A DNA stretch of 64,000 nt from Hemibagrus wyckioides (lineage: Eukaryota > Chordata > Actinopteri > Siluriformes > Bagridae), in assembly GCF_019097595.1 (NCBI RefSeq), contig NC_080710.1:13159280-13223279 (forward strand), written 5' to 3'. The translations under genes and the position numbers were made by a program. The notes beneath the pieces were generated by a model that was not told the origin of the DNA, made no database searches, and saw only the letters and a list, made by a program, of their open reading frames with translations. Positions 1 through 12,600 of this stretch are shown piece by piece. Position 1 is the first letter of the stretch. Every line of letters begins with the position of its first letter.

Positions 1-341
1 TGTAAGTTCAATGATCTCCTCATTTACATCATGGCCATTTGTAGTGAAATGACAAAAAACATATTTAGGCCATATGTTAAGTGTACTTCATATGTATGTT
101 TAGTAATGGTACAAACAGGCAGGTTTTGAGTAATAATGGGTTAATAATATGAATAGTAATATTGCACAATTTCCCCAGTTAAAATGCAGACCAGTTTTAG
201 TCCCTACCTACAAACTGAAAGACAGAATGACCAGATGTGAGTACTAAGATGTCAAGCATACAATATGGTCATATGTTAATGAACATTAATTAAACAAAAA
301 ACATATAACCCTAACCCATACTTATATAAATATACATATAG

Positions 342-605
342 TACACCAATCAGGCATAACATTAAGAGCACTGAGAGGTGAAGTGAATAACGCTAAGTAT
401 CTCAACGGCCAAGGCTCATTGATGCACGTGGGGAGCGAATGCTGGCCTGTGTGTTCCGATCAACTTGCTGAAGAAGTTAATGCTGGTTCTGGTAGAAAGG
501 TGTCAGATTACACAGTGCATGATGGGTCAGGGCTGTTTTGGCAGCAAAAGGGGGACCAACACAATATTAGGCAGGTGGTCATAATGTTATGCCTGGTCGG
601 TGTAT
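342..605 (+). mobile_element. Internally deleted Tc1-like element, deletion class A (copy 1)
   Basis: The left end reads TACACCAATCAGGCATAAC and the right end GCCTGGTCGGTGTA, which are imperfect terminal inverted repeats. Inside are pieces of a Tc1 transposase: a block reading [13 protein letters not shown], then a jump to the 3' end of the element (GTCAGGGCTGTTTTGG). This copy also lost most of the 5' helix-turn-helix region. It is non-autonomous and shares its internal breakpoint with copies near 12.5 and 28.0 kb. Confidence 0.85.
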
Positions 606-1261
606 ATATATTGTATATAGTATATTACTACAGAGTAAGAGGGAAATTAACGCTTCCAAAATGTTTCATATTTAGTATGTATTATATATTTTGTGAGATA
701 GCCTTTTAGAATGCCTTTGACAAAAGAAGAGCATAGTGAAGTCATTCTCTTAATCAGGAAGCTGTTAAAAGGTTGTGATGAACTTTACCAGGAAACTTAG
801 CAAGCATGAAAAAACTGGGGAGTGTTTTCCCCTGTGTATGATGACTTTTAGATGCCTATACATAATATAAATTGATACTGATACCAGTTTGTGTACCAGT
901 TACACTGTATTCTCTAACTCCATGTTCTCCAGTTCCCATGTTCTACAATCATAGCACATGCGTTTAGATTCCATTTCTTTACTCAAAGGATCTGCGCACG
1001 AGGAGAAATGTTTTATTCATCAGGCTTAAGGAAATGCTCTTGAGCTGTGCATGTGCTGTGTGAGGAGATTAAAGTGTTGGGTAAACAGCAAACTCACAGA
1101 TTATTCATGGCCTTGCCGCAATTCAGAAGGGAGGAATTTCATTTGAATTTCTCATTTCTCATAGCCAGAGGATGCAACAAAGCTCTTTTTTAATATTGCA
1201 AGCAAGATCGGTTTTAAATGCAGCACTATTTCATAACATCACTGAGACAAACTCTTTTACA

Positions 1262-1617
1262 GTAATACCTGTACATCTGCACGTCCATGGACTCATCCAG
1301 TCAGCCAATTATGTGGCAGTAGTGCAATGTATAAAATCACAAGAGCTTCAGTCGATGTTTACATCAAATATCAGAATGGGGAGAAATGTGATCTGTGTGT
1401 TTTTGAGTATTTTCACTCTAGAGTTTAACCTGAATGACACAAAAACATTGTGTTTAGAGTCACTTGGATTATATTTTCCATCTCATTGATATTTGATGTC
1501 AACAATAACTGAAACTCTCGACCTGTTTCTACATTATTGCATGCACTACACTGCTGCCACGTGATTGGCTGGTTGGATAACTGCACGCATGAACAGGTTT
1601 ACAAGTGTTCCTATTCA
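1262..1617. mobile_element. Foldback element made of two opposed Tc1 5' ends
   Basis: The left part (about 1262-1420) is the 5' end of the Tc1 family also seen at 14.7 and 17.3 kb, with CAGCCAATTATGTGGCAG and TTTACATCAAATATCAGAAT. The right part (about 1460-1617) is the same 5' end in reverse orientation, with CTGCCACGTGATTGGCTG and AACTGCACGCATGAACAGG. The result is a diverged inverted repeat with arms of roughly 150 bp. No coding capacity remains. Confidence 0.65.
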
Positions 1618-1865
1618 AATGGCCAGTAAGCGCACATGTACGGTCAATGACTTGTAATTGACCCTTCAGAAAGTGGAGTTCATTTGTGTCCTACTTTTGA
1701 AACGAGATGTGGGCTTGTGTTGTTTATGCCTGTTTTGATTACTGGTGCTGAGCTCCTCCGGGGAGAAACTGTACTTTATTCTGAAGTAGCCAATCATGCA
1801 CAGGAAGCATGTGAAAGCCTGAGTTAGTGCAGTCATCGCCGAAGAGCTGTTCAAGTGCAGCCTGG

Positions 1866-1869
<4 letters not shown>

Positions 1870-1905
<36 letters not shown>
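1870..1905. repeat. (CT)n microsatellite
   Basis: An uninterrupted CT dinucleotide run of about 36 bases. Confidence 0.98.
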
Positions 1906-1906
<1 letters not shown>

Positions 1907-2429
1907 AGTCTCAATAAATCATCAAAGTGAAAATAAGTAACAAATCATGCAATATTCAAATATGAGTCACAAAATAGCATACAACCCACAGTCCTATCCA
2001 AAGCTCTAATATAGAGTGTAATAACATCTTCATATAATCATAATGTAATAACATCACCACATCTAGCACTATATAACAAAAAGTTTCGATCGATAGTTCT
2101 ACAGGCTGCAAGACCTCCAGTTACGCTACATTCTCTGCTCAAAATCACTTGGTGGCCGTCCGAAATCCCACACTGTGAGTGTACATACTGCATTCAGTTC
2201 AGTAGCCGACTCCTCGGCTGTTGATACAGTATTGTTCAGTATATGTGTGTAGTATAAATACAATCAGGATCCTCCATGTTGTAATTGTCATGTGATCTAC
2301 AATGTCACAATTTTTTATTTATTTATTTTTCAAAAAACCTTTAACAAGTTAGCTGGTGTTTTTAAACAAGTAACAAAAGAACAATGGTTACTACCTATAG
2401 CTGTGTGACTTGTTTCCAAGTTTGTTCCC

Positions 2430-2915
2430 TTCACTTATTCAAAACACTGATGCTTGCCTACAAAGCCAAGAATGGACCAGTACCCTCTTATCTCAAAGCT
2501 CTTATTACTCCTTACACTGCACAATGCTCCCTCCAATCCACTAGCACTGCTCGACTGTTCCCACAATCACTCAGGGTACAAGGTAGGTCTACATCTAGAC
2601 TCTTCTCTGTTCTCATTCTCACCAAGGTGGTGGAATGAACTTCCCCATATAGCCTACACTGACTGTCTCCTAAACACCTAACTCTTCATGAAACCCTTAA
2701 ACTAGCTCTTATTTTCCCTATTTGATTTATGCATTGTTCTAAGTTGATTTAAAAAAAATCCTCTCAACAGTTTTTAGGCTGATGGTATCCTAAGTCTCTG
2801 ACCTATTGAACCAGTGTTAATGTATTCATTGGCAGAGACTTTAAAGCACACTTGTATGTCGCTCTGGAGAAGAGTGTCTGCCAAATGCCAGAAATGTAAA
2901 TGTAAATGTAAATGT
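2430..2915 (+). mobile_element. 3' end of a non-LTR retrotransposon (LINE) with conserved tail
   Basis: The first part translates to a reverse-transcriptase C-terminal relic: LMLAYKAKNGPVPSYLKALI, then a segment ending near a WNELP motif after a frameshift. The 3' tail has the widespread fish signature CGCTCTGGAGAAGAGTGTCT followed by a short AAATGT tandem. A second tail of the same kind is at 21.13-21.25 kb. The copy is 5'-truncated, frameshifted and dead. Confidence 0.75.
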
Positions 2916-3639
2916 ATAGCACTTACACTTCAAAATAGCCGACACACTGCCTTCTGTCATATTTGATCCAGACAGGTCTTCTACACTAATCTCACTGCTT
3001 TATGGGATAGAGCAGTGTCCACTGATTCTCTACTGCAGAATCTCAGAGGAAGCAGAAGGTGATACAGATATTTCTCTCCTACTGTTTTATGATTACTGAG
3101 AATCCGGACAGACTACTGCTTGCTTTGGGGTACTGCTTTCACCTACAGTACTGTATAGTGGTGTATTCAGTTGTAGCTCTGAACACTAATCACGCTCATT
3201 TGTTTGCTATCACTCTTGGAAATAACGCAGTCACACTTTGTAAAGTCTCACCTGAGATACTTAATGTTTTATGTTTACGGAACCTCACTGCCTGTCTGTT
3301 TTATTGGTTTTAATAAAAGGAGAAAACCCGCATTTCTTTTTATTTCTCTGCTTTACGACATAGTAAAGTGTACTCATTGGGTCGACCATTTTTAATAGTA
3401 TAATTTCATAATAATTTTCAATTTGTTACAGTGATGCAACCTATCATTATTGAACGAATATTTTTTATGACTTCTTATAGTATTTGAATCGTCATTTGAA
3501 CTGAATGGGGTCAATACAAATCTGAAGAAATAGCACTATAAATAAGGAATCTAATGACGATTGCATGTGGTCATTAAATTTACAATTTAGAACATGAAAG
3601 GTTTTTTCACAAGGTTTAGGAGTGTGTTTATTGAAATTT

Positions 3640-4028
3640 TGACCATTTCACTGGAAGCGCATCTGTAAGGGCAGGCACTGATGTTGGACGAAAGGCATGG
3701 CTTGCAGTCTCTGCTTTAATCCCTCCCAAAGGTGTTCTATCAGGTTTGAGGTCAGGACTCTCTGAAGTTCCTCCACATCAAACTCATCCATGTCTTTATG
3801 GACCTTGCTTTGTGCACTGGTGTACAGTCATGTTGGAACAGGAAGAGGTCATCCCCAATCTGTTCCCACAAAATTGGGAGCATGATATTGTAATAAATGT
3901 CTTGGTATGCTGAAGCATTAAGAGTTCCTTTCACTGGAACTAAGGGGCCAAGCTCAAACTCCTGAAAAACAACCCCTGAATTCAATGATTTGGAGGGGTG
4001 TCCCAAAACCTTTGGCAATGTAGTGTAT
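3640..4028 (-). pseudogene. Tc1-like transposase C-terminal relic
   Basis: Read on the minus strand it opens with a terminal-repeat-like sequence (ACTACATTGCCAAAGGTTTT) and then encodes LMPILWEQIGDDLFLFQHDC, followed by TPVHKARSIKTWM. That is the region around the second DDE aspartate of Tc1 transposases (usually QDNAPxHxA; here QHDCTPVHKA). A later block reads WEGLKQRLQAMP. The 5' two thirds are missing and frames shift, so it is inactive. Confidence 0.75.
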
Positions 4029-4099
4029 ATTTATTGAGTCTAATATTCGAACAGGAGGAGTAAGTTCATACAATATATCTATATTTAGGGAGACTGATG

Positions 4100-4100
4100 A

Positions 4101-4152
<52 letters not shown>
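4100..4152. repeat. (ATT)n microsatellite
   Basis: A trinucleotide run of about 53 bases immediately downstream of the Tc1 relic. Confidence 0.97.
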
Positions 4153-5333
4153 TTACAATTAAAGGTTTTTATTTGTATTATTTTAAAACTACTTGCAGCG
4201 ATATGGATTTGATTTGGAGAAAAGTACACTGCACATTGCTGGTAAGAAGTCAGGGTGTATTTTCTTGCCCTCTAGTGGCCACTAGAAGAATACAGTCAAC
4301 AAACCAATGTGCAACACAGTGTGTTATTAGCAAATTCACCATAGCATTGGCTGAAAAGCATTGGCTTGTCATTTGGAAAATTATTATTTGCAGGCCATCA
4401 CATATGTTATACATCAATGCCAGAATCCATACAAGCGTGCAAGCTTTTCCTTGTCTCCACTTTTTTTTCCTTTAACCAAATATACTGTTTATGCACATAG
4501 CAAAAAAAGCAAATGTGGGTCTCATCTGACCCACAGTGCTGTAATTTGTGGGATTTTTCATGTGTGCAACATTACATTCTATCATAACCAACAATAACAA
4601 AAAAGACTTTTTTAAAAGGATAAAAAATAAATACATTTTTAAATACAAGAATAAACAATATTTCCAATATATGAAAGCAATTTTTTTTAGAAGTATTGGA
4701 AAATATCTTACAAGAATCATTTCTGTTAGAGGAAAGCAGTTTTGTATTGTTCATTTATAAAGTGATAGTAATGCTGAAACTGAAAGTGCATAAACAAATG
4801 GCACTAAAGTAAAAGCTTTCAGTGCCATATCATATGAAAAGTATCTGATTAAATATTCATAGGGAAAACTGTTCAAGACTGACAGTTCAGAGTTTGTTCA
4901 CACTCAACTGTCTACAAATCTGTCTGAGAGAGTGCAGTTAGAGAGATGATTGAGACAGTGGCAGATTTGCAGCCATTATCTTCCATCAGAGCTGCTCAGA
5001 AGGAACAAGAATATCCTGCCATCTGGGACACTCCATCACAAACGTAATTATTCACCCCCCCTTTCAGCAGAAAGGTTTGTTCCCCTGCATAATAACAGTC
5101 TTCACAGCAGACGAAGTAAAAACTACACTAGTAACAGAGTTGTAATGTAGAACAGAAGTGTATATTAAAATACTATGTCAATATATCTGTTGTTTTTCTT
5201 ATAATAAAAATTTTTTGAAAAATATTTTTAGTGCAAGCTAATTAAGCACATTCTTTTTAGAACCTTTACACTCACTTTTTCTGAGGGTGCCGAAAATTTT
5301 GGAGCTGACAGTGCATACAGGGAAGCTTCTCAC

Positions 5334-5604
5334 CTTGTCATCCTGTTGGAAGGTGACTTTCTTGGGCTCCGATCGAGCTCGGCTCAGGCGCTGGCTCATC
5401 TTGTCTCTCAGTAATGCTGTATAGCCCACATGCTGGTAGATGGGGTTAGTGGTCATCTTGGCAATGTACTCAGCTGCTTTGGTCTCGATGTAGAGTGTTA
5501 TGAGGCCATCAGTGACCAGGTCATGCACCGACTCGAACCGCTTCTCTCCCACAAAGTGCTTGCCATCGTAGAAGAGCCTGTAGTTTAGAGTCTGGCCTCC
5601 AAAC
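5334..5604 (-). CDS. chn2: chn2 coding exon 6, second half of SH2 domain
   Basis: This 271-nt exon has a TCTCTCAG acceptor and a GTGAGA donor. It completes the SH2 domain ([17 protein letters not shown], then [20 protein letters not shown]) and continues through TTNPIY into a basic stretch, [12 protein letters not shown]. It ends in phase 0 after QQDDK (residue 187). In the known proteins the C1 domain follows soon after, so the next exon should lie left of the window. Confidence 0.96.
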
Positions 5605-6132
5605 CTGAGAGACAGAAGGGATGAAAAGAGGTGGATGAATTTGCTAAGATAACAAAAAAGCTTTATATAAAAATGTATATAAAATATAAAGTTTTTTTAT
5701 TTAATATATTTCCAGTGCATATATCCCACTTCACATTTACACACAGAATGACCTTGTACTTATAAATATGAACAAAAAGTATTCATGAGCATAAAAAAAG
5801 AATGGTTTTGAAAGTAAAAGTAAAAATAAAAACCAGCAAAACAAACAAACAAATAAACACATAAATAAAGAAAATAAAATTTATATTATCTCTTAATACA
5901 TTTTATTTCATTTTTCTTTGGACTCTATATTTAAGCATAAGGAAAAAAGAAAGTAAAATAAAAAATAAAAAAAGCAAACAAACAAACAAACAAACAGACA
6001 AATATAAATAAATAAAATAAAAATTGTATTATCTCTTAATACATTTTATTTTATTTTTCTTTGGACACTATAATTAAGCATAAAGAAAAAAGAATGGTTT
6101 TAAAAGTAAAAGTAAAAATAAAAACCAGCAAA

Positions 6133-6191
<59 letters not shown>

Positions 6192-7457
6192 ATACAATTG
6201 TATTATCTCTTAATACTTTTTTTAGACACTATATTTAAGAAACATTACATAAGCAGGAGTGCTGTTACACTGTATATCAGCATGGCTGTGATTCGGCCGT
6301 AGGCATGCAGCTAAAATAACTCAAGAAATCCTTGCATGGCTGTGCCAATCTTCTGACTTGCATCCCATTGAAAATTTATGGACGATTTTATAACTGCTAG
6401 TCCAGTAGACTAACCTTGGGGAATTGAAGACAATTTGGCAAGAGCCACAAATGAACCACAAGGCTGCAAAAAGCTAATGACTTCATACAGTAGACATCTC
6501 AAAGCTGTGACTGGCAATGAGAGCTTTACAACAAAGTGCTAATGTTAATTTATGGTGTCTGAATTCTTTTTCCCCCAATCAATTTTTTTAAACATATTTT
6601 CAATGACTATGATAATCATAAAAAATTTTTTAGGACTATAAATATATACTTTTTCTGGTCACAAGTACAAATATTTGGCCTCACTTATCATTCGTATAAT
6701 CCAAGCTGAACTAAAATTATTCACTGGATTTACAAATGTTTCCACAACGCTGATTTTTGTGTGTGTGTGTGTTAATAAGTTGATATGTGGAGAAGGACAC
6801 AGAGAGCTAGAAGCACAATATGACCATTAAACAGAATGGAAGCTTTTACTTTGTTATAATAGAATGACTTCTTTTATTTGCCTTAAATTATTATTCATTC
6901 ATACACATATATATATATATATATATACACTACCAGTCAAAAGTTTGGACACACCTTCTAATTCAATGTTTTTTGTTTAGTGATTTATTTTCCACATTCT
7001 TGAACAATACTGGAGATTTCAAAACTATGAAATAACACACATGGACTTAAGTAATCCATATGTAATGACAACAAAAAACAGTCAGTTGTTATTTTAAGAC
7101 ACGAAGGTCAGGTGTTCTGGAATAGTTCTTGCAAGAACAGTATTGTCAAGTGCATTTGCAAAACCCATCAAGCACCATGATGAAACTGGCTCACATGAAG
7201 ACCATCCCAGTAAAGCAAGACCAAAACTTACCTCTGCTGCAGAGGAGAAGTTCATTTAGAGTTACCAGCCTCAGAAATCACCAATTAACAGCACCTCAGA
7301 TTAGAGCCGTTATGAAGGCTTTACAGAGCATCAGTAGCAGACATATCTCAATATCAACTGTTCAAAGGACATTATTGTGTATTTTGGCCGCCTTCAGCAT
7401 TGTTTTACAATGTAGATAGAAATAAACATCAGGAAAGACCATGGAATTAGAAGGTGT

Positions 7458-7535
<78 letters not shown>

Positions 7536-7590
7536 TGTATATTGAGGTTCAGTGATGTGTGCTGAGTTCTTACATTAGTACTTCGTATGT

Positions 7591-7624
<34 letters not shown>

Positions 7625-9019
7625 GGGAACGCAAGCACAATATGAACGTATTTTCAAGAAATACATGCATTTAATAAATACCACATATTTGTGTAAATGC
7701 TCTGTGAACTATTTATGAATAAATCTGTTCATATTCAGCTAAATATAGACCCACTGATTACAGACAGCATGTGCAGTCAGTAGTAAGTGGGTGTATACAG
7801 TATACGTGGGATCTTAATGAAAATATGTCTTTGTGTACATCTGTTTAATGGTGTGTATGAGGAAGCACATACCTCAACGCAAGTGTAAATGTTCCAGGCT
7901 GCCGTTGGCTCTCTCTGATGAGGTAAGCCCCCTCGGTTCCACCCAGAAGCTCATCTGCCTGCTCTCTAGAGATCAGCCCATGGAACCTGCAGCAAGAACC
8001 ACCATAACACAATCACACTTCCTTACACCTGCTACACACTTGTTTTATTTGGGTTAAATAAACTCAGAGACAGTACAAGTCCTAACATAATAATTCCTCA
8101 GCCATATTGCAACAAATCCCACTTCTGGTGCTACAATTATTCCCACCTCCTCTGTGAGCACTGACAAGTAGTCGGAACTGTCGGAAAAACTGACGTCTCT
8201 GATGCTTACACACGGCTCAGATATAGTCAGAACCACTGAATGAAATGGCACTATAGAAAAACAAGCATGCTGTGTTTCCCATGGCAACAGTCCCATTGTC
8301 TCAGTTCACATCACTGAACCTTAATTTACACCTGATGCAAAAATACGGTGGGGAACAATACAGGTCACTGATGTGACCCACTGGAACAGAATACAAAGCG
8401 TACATTCGTGTTTATTCTGGTTTCCCCTGTTGAGTAATGAGTAACTTTACAGTGCTCTGCGACAACAGTTTACACAACAGTCACATGAAACTTTAAACAG
8501 GTTCACAACATAAAGCCGAAACTGAAAGTCTGTCATCTGATAGAGTGAATCTCTATAAGGTTTATGTGAGAGTGAAAATGAAGCAGACGTGGCATGAAGC
8601 GAGACGATTTGTTGTGGGTTGTGGTTTTTTTTATGCATGACAGTCATTCATCTCACAGAACTGGTGTGTACTGAAACTATTTCTGGTTGAGATGCAATCT
8701 ATTTAATGCGACTAAACATTTTTTAGTCATTTTAGTCATTCTATCATTGAACTTTGACTTTCATTCTCAGGTTCTCTGTATTCACCTGATATCAGGAAGC
8801 CCTATCCTCTTTCTATCTGTGATTGTAAACTGTGGTCTGTTACATTGTAATGTATAATTTATTAACATATTACCCAAGTCTCCACAACAATCTAACAAAA
8901 AGAACAAAACAATTTTTAGAAGAACCAAAAAAGCTTGTAAAATACAACATATTCAAAAGAACCTTGTGTTCCAGTTACATGCCAAATTAATGCATTAACG
9001 CATCATTAGCCTTTGCTCC

Positions 9020-9070
<51 letters not shown>

Positions 9071-9651
9071 TCATATTTCCTCAGATTAACACCCACACAT
9101 CCAGACATTTGCAAGACATCAAATTCCACTTATAGCCGACGTGTCTCATCAGCGCTCTGCATGTCAGACTGGAAAAGTGAAAATAATAAAATGATACACT
9201 CACTCTCGACCATAGTACTTGGGCCTGCTCTTGATCTGAAAAAAAGAGAGAAAAAACTGAACTGGTGAAGGCAAACAGGTTTATATCACCCAGGACACTT
9301 TCCTAAATCTCATCTTGCACAGGCAAGTCTCTACAAATCCAGTTTATGCTCAATAATGGCTTCAAATGACAGGCTGGGCGCCGATATTAATTCTATCCAG
9401 TAACATCCACTATATCATTACAGTTATTGAGTAAATCTAGATCATATATACAGTAAGGGCATAAGAATGAAGTGTTTAATGGAGAACATATTAATTTATG
9501 GATTATAAACTCAGGTAGGATTTCACACAGAAGTGATTTATGATTATCTATGCAGCAAAGTATAATGGTATGCAACTTTACTGACCTCCTGTGGACATGT
9601 TATTCTCTTTGGTCTCGGCGCCTCCTGCTGTAGCTGGTACACTATGACACA

Positions 9652-9688
<37 letters not shown>

Positions 9689-12600
9689 TCTAAACGCAGC
9701 TGTAAGATTAAACAATTGGACAAGCCTTTCATTCTAAATGTCAAAAATGTCAGTTGAGAGCTATTACATTGCAATAAAAGTGCCCTGCAGATATTCATGT
9801 TGAAGACACTGCTGAAAGCATTAGGAGTTACGAGTTATGATTTAATCATCTTTACACAATATTACATTGCCATAATATCCCGTAATGTTTACCCCAATTA
9901 CATTATACTACCAGAGCTGTCATCCTTTTAGTTCTGCAATTTAACCTCTGGGTATGCCTGTATGTGTTACAGCTCAAAAAGGAAAAGCCCTTTATTCTTA
10001 AATAAATCGGAACTAATCAACATCCTGGCATTCAGTGGAAGCCCCGCCCCTCCCCCACATCTCTCATGCTCTTGATTATACTCATACGATTCCTTCATTT
10101 CTATCACAATAAATGGACCAAACAAACCTTTTGTTTGTTTTTCAAGAGATCAAACATATTGGAACATGTGACTGACAGATGTTTCTTTTTGCCCAGATGT
10201 GCCCTGTTAGACTGATTGTTTAAACAATAAATATCTGTATGTCTACTCTTGGTTTAAGCCCTGGGTTTCACCTGAGAAGACTGTCTTTGTTGTTTAAAAA
10301 GATAAACCAATATGAAGACCAGAGAGCTGTCTATGGAAAAAAGAGAAAGGCTTTTTGAAGCTGAGAAAAAGGGCAAATCAATCAGAGCTATTGTACAAGA
10401 ATTGGGCATAGCCAATATAACAATTAGAGATGCAGTGAAAAAGATGAAACCACTGGTGTACTAACAACCAGACACTGAAAAGGTCAGCCAAGGAAAACAA
10501 CAGCAGGTGATGACAGAACCATTATGAGTTTTGTGAGGAAAAAAAATCACTAAGAACCTCCACAGAGCAGAAGTGAAGGTACAGTAATCTACTGTTTGAG
10601 AAGACTTTGTGAGAGGCCATGTTACAAAATCCAAAGCACTCATCAGCAGTAGGAACCAGAAAGCTGGACTTGACTTTTCAAGGAAGTCCGAGGATATGCC
10701 TTAGATTATACTCTACCAAAGTGATGGAAAGTCCAAAGTGTGGAGAAAGAAAGGTTCTGCTCACGATCCAAAACCTACAAGCCCATGGGTCAAGCTCACT
10801 AAAGGTTGAGTGATGGCTTGGGCTTGCATGCCTGCTTCTGGAACACTAATCTTTAATGATGATGTTACTCATGATGGTAGCAGCAGAATGAATTCAGACA
10901 TCTACAGAAACATTCTGTCTGCCAGTGTACAGAGAAATGCATCATCATGCAGGAATACCATGAGCCAAAACACACTGCCAACACAACAAAGGACTTCATC
11001 AGTAGTGGAAGGTTTTAGACTGGCCAAGTCAATCATCAGACCCCAATCCAACTGAGCATGCTGTTCCAATACTTTTGGAGTGCACTGGGTTTAGTTAACA
11101 TCAGTGAACTATTTTCGTCAAAGATGGACTTTTTTGGCCTTCTTTCACCTAAAAAGCAAACAGACATGCACCAAAGTGTTTCATCTAACACATTACAAAT
11201 ACTGTTAATGTGATGATAATTACTGCTTTTGCTCTCCCAGCGCTAACACGTTCAACAGTGGCATTAGTAGTAAAAATCTACCATGTAGACAGCAGACAAG
11301 CGTTTTATAAAAAAGATAATATATGGTTTAAAAATTTTTGTTTTTTTCCACTGCTTAATGAGCAATGCTGCAGAATTGCCTAAATGTTCACCATCCACCT
11401 GAGTTTTAACAATTGCGGGTGCCAGTAATGGCTCCCAACTGCACCAGTGGTAATATTATTACACCCACTGTAATAATGACTTACCTTGCACACAATTTTC
11501 TGAGAATTTTTTCAGCTATTGATTCATCTTTACAATTAAATCATTTACTGCCATTTTTAAAACAGTAACTTTTGAACAGGAAAAAATCCTATAATATTTG
11601 GCCTATTTCCTGCAACCCTACAGTGCACTTGCTGAGCCTTGCTGTCCAACAACTGTGTCATCCTTCTGCCTTTTCCTTTTAATTCACCATTAATTGCTAC
11701 TCTCAAGCAGGAAACAGTGTAGGATTTTAAAATGTCAGTAGCCTGTTGGTTTTTTACAGTCTCACTCTCTCGCTCGAACACAAAGGACTATGAATCACAA
11801 TGGATTGTATGAGAGCGATTATTTCAGTGCAGAATACATGCCCTCAGCCACATGCAGCATATTTATTTATTAATCCTTCTTGCTGGAACTCAGAGGTACA
11901 CCAGAATCTGCTGTCGGCACAAAAAGGCAAGCGAATGGATGTGGATTATACATGCGTACTTGGGCATGTTGGTAAATTCAGTGAAGAATGAAGTGGATTA
12001 GGGGAAGCTGATGGATCAATCAGAGCTAACAACGAGTCAAACACAGAACAGAGGAGATCAGTGTTTCAGGTTTAGACGTTACTCTTTTGCCTTACATGTC
12101 TGTTTCTTCTACTGGTCTCATTATAAAATATTTGTTAGATTAGCTACTAAGTTCAACAGTAGTTAATGATCAGCATTCCCAACAAAACTTCCGTAGCAAT
12201 GGATCACACATTATAAAATTTTAGGTGACTCAGGAGCAGTGAATATATCTATTATACACCGGTCAGGCGTAACATTATAAGCACTGAGAGGTGAAGTGAA
12301 TATCACTGATGATCTCCTCATCATAGCACCTGTTAGTGGGTGTGATATATTAGGCAGCAAGTGAACATTTTGTCCTCAAAGTTGATGTGCTAGATGCAGG
12401 AAAAATGGGCAAGTGTAAGGATTTGAGCGAGCAGTGGTCAGTATCTATCAAAAGTGGTCCAAGGAAGGAACAGTGGTGAACCTGCGACAAGGTCATGGGC
12501 GGCCAAGGCTCATTGATGCATGTGGGGAGCGAAGGCTGGCCCGTGTGATCCGATCCAACAGACGAGCTACTTTTGCTGAAATTGCTGAAGAAGTTAATGC

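Larger units (their letters stand above)
1..5333. other. chn2 intron 6 (partial), no further exon found
   Basis: I looked for the C1 zinc-finger and RhoGAP exons here and saw none. The stretch holds an internally deleted Tc1 element, a Tc1 foldback, CT and ATT microsatellites, a LINE tail and a Tc1-like transposase relic, each listed separately. The remainder is AT-rich unique sequence with no recognisable gene. Confidence 0.7.

Noticed and set aside
2155..2330. Sequence starting GTCCGAAATCCCACACTG that resembles the end of a fish hAT-like nonautonomous element
   Set aside because: I could not find a matching opposite end or target duplication; the resemblance is too weak to list.
5789..6239. 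Regular repeats that might suggest a CRISPR-like array
   Set aside because: Only three diverged units, no constant-length unique spacers, and a vertebrate intron context.
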